Notes under the pieces: model-generated
Databases searched by the model: none
The model's input: the letters and a program-made list of their open reading frames with translations, nothing else
What the model was told of the DNA's origin: nothing
Made by a program: the position numbers and the translations under genes
Origin: Hormiphora californensis
Lineage: Eukaryota > Ctenophora > Tentaculata > Cydippida > Pleurobrachiidae
Assembly (NCBI GenBank): GCA_020137815.1
Contig: CM035360.1
Span: 1,640,077 to 1,704,076 of the forward strand
DNA: 64,000 bases
Direction: 5' to 3'
Shown here: in pieces, positions 56,729 to 64,000 of the stretch
Position numbering within the stretch: position 1 is the first letter of the stretch
Layout of the letters: every line of letters starts with the position of its first letter

Positions 56729-58628
56729 TCTCTCTCTCTCCCCTCCCTCCCCTCATCCCCATCCCTATCTTACAGATTCTTGATAAGGACAAACAAGGGG
56801 AATGCTCGGTTGAGATAGTGAGGCAGATCGCAGCGTTGATAAAGAAGAAAGGATCAAATGTCAGCACTGCTTTCCTGGAGACTCTACTTCACGTAAGGTA
56901 TGTGACTTACATCAACATGTCGTTAGTTGTGTTTTGTGACTGATTGATGGGGGGCAAAAAAACCAATCCCGTCTTGAAATCCGGGATTGATCTGGTTTTT
57001 TAAACAGTCCACAACTGATTGGCATTAGAAAACTATTCAAGATTCAGCATTCACCAACCAATACTGTGCCACACCGAACTTCTATTTGCGTTCCATGATC
57101 AGGTTGGTTGAACTGACGGAGGTGAAGCGAGAGAAGGCTGAGGAGAAGCTGGTGGATACTGCCACTCTGAGTAAAAAACAACGGAAACATCGCAAAGAAC
57201 AGGTACCACATTTGATACACTGCACCCCCAGGACGGGGAAAGGGATTAACAAGTGTGACTATGCATCGCCATTAAACAAAACAAAACCCCTCCCCAAAGT
57301 CATGTTTCTTTGAACTCTCACTGACCCGGTCTATCTCTATATAACAAGTGTCGCGATGTGACCAGACTTCAGTTCTCTCACTGACCCGGTCTATCCATGC
57401 CAGGCGAAAGTGAGACAGGAACTATTGGAAGCAGAAGCAACGGAAAGTAAGAAGAAGTTGTATCGATTGCAGTCAGAATCCCTTGATCATATCTTTGTAA
57501 CATTCTTCAGGATCCTGAAACAATTCCACAACACACCTCTCCTTCCCAGTGCCCTAAAAGGTTCGATATATAAGATGTATAATTTATCAGTTTGTTTCGC
57601 ATATAATTTCTAGATTTATTCCAAATCAATTGCAAATAAATACCCAACAATAACTATACATCATACCTTATTATAAGGTCTGTCAAAGTTTGCTAAACTA
57701 ATTAACGTGGATTTCTTCACGGACCTGTTTGAATGCCTGAAAAACATCACACGAGAGGAAGATTTGGAGCTGGCTGACTCTCTCAACTGTATTTCAACCA
57801 TCTTTACCATCTTGACTGGTAGGTGTACTCATCTAACCCCCACCCAACTTGCATTGTTCGAACCTCTCCCTCTCCGTAAAGGAACATAATTATAACAGCA
57901 CTCAAATGATAACATTATTCCCAATCCAACTTTGTTTCGCCAATTTGATCCCTCTCTCCCCAGGCCAGGGCTCAGTATTGGATGTTGACATTGGTGAATT
58001 CTACGCCCTCCTATACCAGAACATTCTCCTCCTCACGCCCTCAACACCACTCTCCACCTTCCGGACCTTACGGCAGACACTCACCGCCACCATCCAACGA
58101 AAAGTGCCCCTTTCTGCCCAAATGGCGATGGTAAAGCGACTGTGTACGGTATCCTTGTCCCTCTCCCCCGTTCAGGCTCACTGTCTAATGTGTGAAGCGA
58201 GGAAGCTGATCCGGGCATCTCCCCGACTCTCACAGTTGCTGCAGAGCGATGAGGAGATGGGGGTCCACTTTTTACCAGATGTTGCAGAACCGGGCCAAGC
58301 GAGGGCCGAGGGGACGGTTCTATGGGAGTTGACATTACTGGCTAGGTCGCACTGGGATGAACGGGTCAGGAAAACAGGTCAGTTGCTGAGTAGATTTGAT
58401 CCAAATTCGACGAAACGATCGGAGGTGGAATATTTTATGAAGGAGCACCAGGCATTTGGTGTAAAACGTGGTTGTGAGGAGGAAATTTCAATTTTGAAAG
58501 ACGATTTCCCCGAAACTTGTAAGAAGATGCAAAACAGGTTTCGGTCGGTCATGTCGGACGATATAAGTATCAGAATATCAAAGTCTGAGGAGATTGGTAT
58601 GAATGGTTTGGTGTTTTTTGGGAGTTGA
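52198..58628 (+). CDS. NOC3L: NOC3L nucleolar complex protein 3 homologue
   Basis: Thirteen exons: 52198-52343, 52528-52693, 52850-52953, 53053-53144, 53283-53392, 56102-56194, 56350-56450, 56561-56653, 56776-56897, 57103-57202, 57404-57560, 57678-57818 and 57964-58628. Landmarks match NOC3: LHHMLPVKTEKGHLQERAR, SIAELYKLRRDMI, YNDILPSYRVKPAEDLE, LLRNYRVFLDLLFENL, CELLVKNYNFNL, FVTFFRILKQFHNTPLLPSAL, GLSKFAKLINVDFFTDLFECL and FYALLYQNIL. Noc3p works in 60S pre-ribosome maturation and export and in replication licensing. Phase closes everywhere except exons 7 to 8 (donor 56450, acceptor 56561), where 4 extra bases would be needed; AAAC at 56509-56512 inside CCTAGAAACGGTAA would restore NFNLRNVLTLF. 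Intron 5 (53393-56101) is filled with repeats. Confidence 0.93.
53149..53186. promoter_or_regulatory. Two X-box-like palindromes in a NOC3L intron
   Basis: GTTTCCATGACAAC occurs at 53149-53162 and 53173-53186, starting five bases after the exon 4 boundary. It matches the GTTNCCATNNNAAC pattern seen elsewhere in the window. Confidence 0.35.
53470..56000. repeat. Repeat-filled NOC3L intron 5
   Basis: 53480-53900 has a minus-strand open stretch with no recognisable domain. 54150-54780 has many short inverted repeats (CTCCTCCAGCCTGGA, CTTTTGCTGGAGGA; TACCGGCC) and looks like a DNA-transposon remnant. GTTGCCATGGCAAC, a perfect X-box palindrome, is at 55009-55022. 55100-55460 is AT-rich without features. 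55888-55927 is one end of a CAGTCGGACCCCGATTTA-type MITE. Confidence 0.45.
55462..55548 (-). tRNA. tRNA-derived SINE-like sequence
   Basis: On the minus strand the sequence has GGGTAGCTCAGTAAGTAAGG (A box), an anticodon-like arm and GGTACCCAGTTCAAATC (B box) with tRNA-like spacing and a longer variable region. Pairing is imperfect, so I read it as a SINE head or tRNA pseudogene in the NOC3L intron. Confidence 0.5.
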
Positions 58629-58742
58629 AGTAGGAATATTTTATGTATCTAAGTTATTTTGTGGTGATTCTCAATCTTTTACTAATTGGTTTAGTAAATT
58701 ACTGTTTGGTTGGTTTAGTTAACACTATCCCTCATGTTATAG

Positions 58743-58756
58743 GTAACCATGGTAAC
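58743..58756. promoter_or_regulatory. X-box-like palindrome upstream of CCDC174
   Basis: GTAACCATGGTAAC is a perfect palindrome 20 bases before the CCDC174 ATG and inside the 148-bp gap after the NOC3L stop. Its position fits a core promoter element. Confidence 0.5.
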
Positions 58757-58776
58757 ATAGTGAATCATCAGCATCC

Positions 58777-59850
58777 ATGACAACGAACCGTGCCACAACC
58801 CTCTTTAACCTCCGTGAGGAGTATCTAAAAGCAAAACAGAGCACTACCCGATCCACCTCCGATCAAGGATCCTCAAAACAAAGAAAACTAAAAGACATTA
58901 TCCAATATCGCAAGGAGGCCAAAGACAAAAAGCAGGCTGAGAGGGATGCGAAACAGAGGAAACGAGAGGCCCGACTAGCTCTCACTGCCGAGGAGGAAAG
59001 CGCTCTGGCAAGGAGTAAGAGTGTTCTGGAGGCCAAAACCGCAGCCTATGACAAACTAATTAGGGACTCCAACCGAGAAGCATCTGAATCTGTTTTAGTG
59101 GACTTCTCACAGAAAAGATCAGATGGGCAGGATAAGGTCGCTATTGCATATGACTACAACAACCCCTCTGCTTCAAAATACCGTGATGACGATGGAAATA
59201 TTGATGAAGGAGTAGTAGGGCCGGATGAGGTTCACTTTGCTAATGTAGACCACGCGGAGGTTCGCAGTAAGGGAGTTGGGTTTTACAGTTTTAGTGAGGA
59301 TACCTCAGTACGAGCTGAACAGATGGAATTCCTCAACTCGATGCGGGAAACAACCGAGAAATCCAAAGAGATATTCGAGGCTGCAAAACTGAAACGTCGG
59401 CAGGAAAAGTTGGATAGATTGAACCGATTACGGAAGCGTCTGAACATGTCACCTCCACTTGACATGCTCCCTCGAGAGGTGTTGAAGGAAGGAGGAGGAG
59501 ATGAGAAGATAGACAAGGTTCAGTTGACCGAGGAAGCGGATAAAGTAAGAAGGGAGGAGGAAGAAAAGAGAAGACAGACTGCAGTGGGACGGAGCATCGA
59601 GGAGAAATTCCTGGTCAAGGAGAAGACTCTGTGGGAGAAGAAGGTTGAACAACTTCGGGAGGAGAGGGAGATGGACTTTGCCCCTGTCTACAACGGGAGA
59701 ACTGGTCAGGACAAGGGAGAGAATCTGGGGACGGGTAGTGAGGAAGAGAGATACAATTTGGGGGCGGGGGCTGGAGTTGAGGAGGAGGATCTAGGTGAAG
59801 ATGATGAGGCTATCACTAACTTTATATCTTTTGTCCGGCACAATACTTGA
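58777..59850 (+). CDS. CCDC174: CCDC174 homologue, single exon
   Basis: 357 residues from an ATG 148 bp after the NOC3L stop, with no intron, in contrast to its neighbours. Conserved blocks in order: the N-terminal TLFNLREEYLKAK helix, SVLEAKTAAYDKLI, VLVDFSQK, a middle DEVHFANVDHAEVRSKGVGFYSFSEDTS (the family's HY/HF...GVGYFAF block), RAEQMEFLNSMRETT, a long Lys/Arg/Glu coiled coil, REEREMDFAPVYNG, and the C-terminal ITNFISFVRHN. Human CCDC174 is 467 residues and associates with the exon junction/spliceosomal machinery in the nucleus. The short gap to NOC3L could mean co-transcription or a compact promoter containing the X-box palindrome. Confidence 0.88.
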   Translation: MTTNRATTLFNLREEYLKAKQSTTRSTSDQGSSKQRKLKDIIQYRKEAKDKKQAERDAKQRKREARLALTAEEESALARSKSVLEAKTAAYDKLIRDSNREASESVLVDFSQKRSDGQDKVAIAYDYNNPSASKYRDDDGNIDEGVVGPDEVHFANVDHAEVRSKGVGFYSFSEDTSVRAEQMEFLNSMRETTEKSKEIFEAAKLKRRQEKLDRLNRLRKRLNMSPPLDMLPREVLKEGGGDEKIDKVQLTEEADKVRREEEEKRRQTAVGRSIEEKFLVKEKTLWEKKVEQLREEREMDFAPVYNGRTGQDKGENLGTGSEEERYNLGAGAGVEEEDLGEDDEAITNFISFVRHNT

Positions 59851-59988
59851 TAGCAGGGGACATTGTAAATTTAGTTATTTGTGGCTAGTATGTTACTGAA
59901 CGTGACAGCGGATGATGTTTGTACCATATCCTGTAAATGATATTGTTTTTAAAATTTCATAATATTTTCCAACCAACTTTAGGATGTA

Positions 59989-62292
59989 ATGCTCCTGTTA
60001 AACCGTTGCTATGGCCCCGTTACCCGTTGCTATGGTTTCCTGACTGCCCACTACACAGTTGATGCCCTCCTATCACGGCACAGTACTCTTGGCAATGAAC
60101 AGTTAGTAGCAGAACTAAAGGAGGAATGTAAGACTTCAGCGGGGCTTGCCAGCGTCCTTGATGCCAGAGGTATTAACCTTTTTGCTGCTCCCTATTATAC
60201 CCCTTCCCGACTTCCCAGAATTCAATCCTAGCCTTATTTTCAAAATTTAAACCCTCTTTCAGAGAGGTGTAATACCCAAATCAAGAAGTTGCCCCAGCAG
60301 CAGGTTCTGCAACTGGACAAGACACTATTTACTGTCCTGAAGGATGCTGTCTGTGCTGACTCTACCATCGTTACCAAGGCAACTATGGGTATGTAGAGTA
60401 AATAATCCGGAAGGTTTTTATCTTTTCTGTCATGGTACCCCATGGGCCACTAACTTACCCTGATCGTCCCGTGAACTAGACTACCTAGAAATCTAAACTA
60501 GAAATTCTGTTGATTCAAATTGTTTTCCTGGTCAGATTGCCCACGGGAGATTGTTGAGATAGTCCGGAGCTCTGATAGAGTTCACCCCATTAGGACTGAG
60601 GAGGAGCTACACAACAGACTGGCTCATAACCGTGAGTAAAACACGATATTAATGTTAGCTTGTCCCATTAGGCTAATTGAAGAGTTATTGAAGAATTATC
60701 AGTTATTGAAGAATTATCAGTTTTTGAAGAATTATCTGTTATTGAAGAATTATCAGTTATTGAAGAATTATCAGTTATTGAAGAATTATCAGTTATTGAA
60801 GAATTATCAGTTATTGAAGAATTATCAGCTGGTGAAACAGTGAAACACATCCCTTTTGAAAATATTTTTCCCTGCAGGTTCGGTTTTTATCCTGACTCAC
60901 CGACTACTACCCTCCCGCCCCCTGGTGTTACTGCACGTGGCCCACAGTACCGGCATGTTCCAGTGTGTCTCAGATATAAAGGAGGGGTTAGATCGCAGCT
61001 CAACCGACTCACTTTGTAGACGGGCAGAAAGGAGAGGAGGAGCAGGAGAAGAGGGGTTGGTGGGAGATAGAGGAGGGGTGTTGAGTGAGATGGGTCAAGT
61101 GGATGGATTCAATGGTGTCCATACTTTTTACTCAATTTCTTCCCTGGAAATAGCTCTCCGAGGTGAGGTGTCATGGAGTTTTACCCAGAAAACCCCCGCC
61201 CCATTTTTACCCAGAAAACCCCCGCCCCATTTTTACCCAAAAAACCCCCGCCCCATTTTTACCCAGAAAACCACCGCCCCATTTTTACCCAGAAAACCCC
61301 CGCCCCATTTTTACCCAGAAAACCCCGCCCCATTTTTACCCAGAAAACCTAGTATGTGGCTCACACCGAACGCGCCCTGTGAGGGTTCGGTAGATCAAAG
61401 AATACCCCATAATTATCTGCTGAGATCATCTGTTCAACGTGTATTTTAATTCCCTGCAGGAATACCATGCGGTGGCTGGTGTATCTCCAAAGCCAAATCG
61501 ACCCTCTCCCCCGACTCCCTCTATACCACTCTCTCCCCCATACCGGGACTGAGGAACTGGTTGGACGTGGCAGTCAAGAGGAACACTCTACCATCCATTA
61601 TCGGTTAGTATCTTCTTTTGATATTATCGTTGGGTACGAGGTCCCCCGTTTTTTTCTCCCTTCTATGCTGTCAGAACAGCGTAACGTCTTTCTAGGGATT
61701 GGGCGGGGAGAGGAAATTCTCTCCCTTCCCGGCAATTGAGGGTACATTGTTCTCAAGTAATCACCTACCTTTTCCTTTCACAGGTGTAGATGCTGCATCA
61801 GAAATAACAACCTACCTCTCAACCCCCTCCCCGATCCCACCACCCCATCTGAAGGATCCGGTATCCCAGTTAGCGGCCTACTATCTGGTACGGGAGAAGC
61901 AGCGGGGTAATGTTCTGGACCCGGTGGGACACTTTCATCTGACAAATGGTGCCGCTATGTGGGCCCTCCGATGGGCGGGAACAAGGTTAGTAGGTGACTT
62001 CATGAATCATGGTCCATGGACAGTGGACCTTGGCGTTAATTCAGGACAAGATCTAGTTCATATATTAGTTTGTTCTCCGCTGAACCTCAGCTGTCAGGAG
62101 TTATGTGATTCACACTTTCATTCAAACTTATATCAACCCTCCCTTTTCAGGAGTAATGAAATGCAGAAACAGTCCCTTGGTCTCATGGTAAACTACCTAT
62201 ACGAGAGCGGGGAGACAGAATCAAGAGGGGCTGATTACGCTTCAGACGAGAGAGGGGTTACAGTGGGGGCTGCTGTTAGGGACTTGTTATAA
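59989..62292 (+). CDS. MLYCD: Malonyl-CoA decarboxylase
   Basis: Seven exons close in phase: 59989-60169, 60263-60388, 60536-60631, 60878-61162, 61460-61603, 61784-61985 and 62151-62292, about 391 residues. The enzyme converts malonyl-CoA to acetyl-CoA and CO2 and so controls fatty-acid synthesis versus oxidation. The C-terminal acetyltransferase-like domain is clear: VFILTHRLLPSRPLVLLHVA, FYSISSLEIALRG, TTLSPIPGLRNWL (with the catalytic Ser), YYLVREKQRGNVLDPVGHFHLTNGA (with the catalytic His), MWALRWAG and LGLMVNYLYE. The helical N-terminal domain is shorter than in human (493 residues) and no mitochondrial leader is evident; a TTTAG just before 59983 could be an acceptor, so upstream exons may be missed. 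It ends RDLL, with no SKL peroxisomal signal. Confidence 0.92.
60669..60835 (+). repeat. 18-bp minisatellite in an MLYCD intron
   Basis: About nine units of GAAGAATTATCAGTTATT fill intron 3 between the donor at 60632 and the acceptor at 60877. Units do not contain the splice site. Confidence 0.9.
61178..61350 (+). repeat. ~26-bp minisatellite in an MLYCD intron
   Basis: About seven units of TTTTTACCCAGAAAACCCCC followed by GCCCCA. Each contains TTTTTACCCAG, which looks like a 3' splice site. It starts 16 bases after the exon 4 donor. Confidence 0.9.
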
Positions 62293-62617
62293 TCGGTCAT
62301 GGTTTTTTTACTGGGACAATTTTATTTTGTGGGATATCAATGTATCAACATATATAAGCATATGGTTGACTGTTGATAGTGTGTAGATTGTAAACAGATT
62401 TTGGATTTGGGAATGAATTTTTAGTAGAGATTTTGTATCTTGTGTGTATTGACCAGATTTTGTTTTCAGTACATTTTATAAGATTGATTTTACTATTCAC
62501 CCAACCCGTTATTTGAGAGTTTTACACGTTTATTATGCCCTGAAAAAACCGTGCATCCCCCAATATCATTGACGTTTCATCCCTGTTCTCGACCCTGTGA
62601 CCTGACGTGAGACTCCT

Positions 62618-62690
62618 TCCCATAGCAACCCACAATCCCCATAGCAACCCCCATAGCAACCGACAATCCCCATAGCAACCCCCATGTGTC
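62618..62690. promoter_or_regulatory. CCATAGCAAC cluster upstream of the MBD-like gene
   Basis: Four copies of CCATAGCAACC within 70 bp end about 45 bp before the ATG at 62735. The same half-site appears upstream of NOC3L and at the MLYCD start (GTTGCTATGG at 60005 and 60026). Confidence 0.45.
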
Positions 62691-62734
62691 ACTTGTCCCC
62701 TCTTTCACATATCTCTCTCTCCTTTAGCACTGCA

Positions 62735-63754
<1,020 letters not shown>

Positions 63755-63755
<1 letters not shown>

Positions 63756-64000
63756 TTTCCCCCCCCAAAAAAAACCCAAAAAAACCCCAAAACCCCCTTT
63801 CCCCCCCCCCCTTTTTCCCCCCTTTTTTAAAACCCCCCTTTTCCCCCAATTTACCCCCCCCCGGGGGAAAAATTCCAAAAGGAAAAAAAAAAAAACCCCC
63901 CAAAAAATTTTCCCCTTAAAAAAAAAAGGGGGGGGCCCCCCTTTTTTTTAATTTTTAAAATTTACCCCAAAAAAAATTTTTAAAATTTTTTTTGGGGAAA
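63755..64000. other. Probable low-quality sequence at the window end
   Basis: The sequence degenerates into blocks of C, T, A and G homopolymers inside an exon that was coding immediately before. It has the same texture as 34060-35590, so the end of the MBD-like exon cannot be read. Confidence 0.85.

Overview
The window is animal nuclear DNA. Its genes are split into many short exons with GT-AG introns, the proteins are metazoan types (FRK/Src-type tyrosine kinase, nucleophosmin, CHID1, CCDC174), telomere-like TTAGGG stretches occur, and non-LTR retrotransposons and MITEs are abundant. I cannot name the species; an invertebrate, possibly a non-bilaterian animal, is an inference. Two blocks (about 34060-35590 and 63755-64000) look like low-quality base calls rather than biology.

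Layout. 1-3718: a foldback transposon split by a LINE, itself hit by smaller elements, lying in or beside the 3' part of an STT3 gene. 3858-8742 (-): five 5' exons of STT3 (oligosaccharyltransferase catalytic subunit), with an intronless LRAT-like gene (6960-7742, -) inside intron 2. 8956-9994 (-): CCDC115/VMA22 (V-ATPase assembly). 9995-11937: intergenic, with two tandem telomere-motif repeats. 11938-22751 (+): a complete 10-exon FRK/Src-like tyrosine kinase. 22752-26386: MITEs and microsatellites. 26387-37849 (+): a 10-exon protein I do not recognise, faintly like an OB-fold telomere protein; its introns carry a 42-bp minisatellite, a LINE copy and a 5.1-kb insertion with tandem RING exons. 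38168-43662: a (TGTC)n tract and a nearly complete CR1/L2-like LINE. 44447-45197: a frameshifted PRORP-like sequence. Then six genes follow on the + strand: NPM1-like (45327-48435), CHID1 (48702-51806), NOC3L (52198-58628), CCDC174 (58777-59850), MLYCD (59989-62292) and a partial MBD-like gene (62735 to the edge).

Exon models were built by hand from splice signals. Reading phase closes across every junction in STT3, CCDC115, the kinase, NPM1, CHID1, MLYCD and the unrecognised gene; NOC3L has one junction that needs explaining.

Most unusual pattern: splice sites here are repeatedly the seed of tandem repeats. In three unrelated genes the exon end plus its 5' splice site is amplified into arrays of 42-, 34- and 49-bp units; smaller duplications occur in other introns; and 3' splice sites often sit beside long (TC)n tracts. 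Other highlights are a 103-116 bp MITE family (three copies, one with a perfect 8-bp target duplication) carrying CCAAT and CACGTG motifs, multi-hairpin elements, X-box-like palindromes near several genes, and the RING-bearing insertion bounded by a 16-bp duplication that straddles a splice acceptor.
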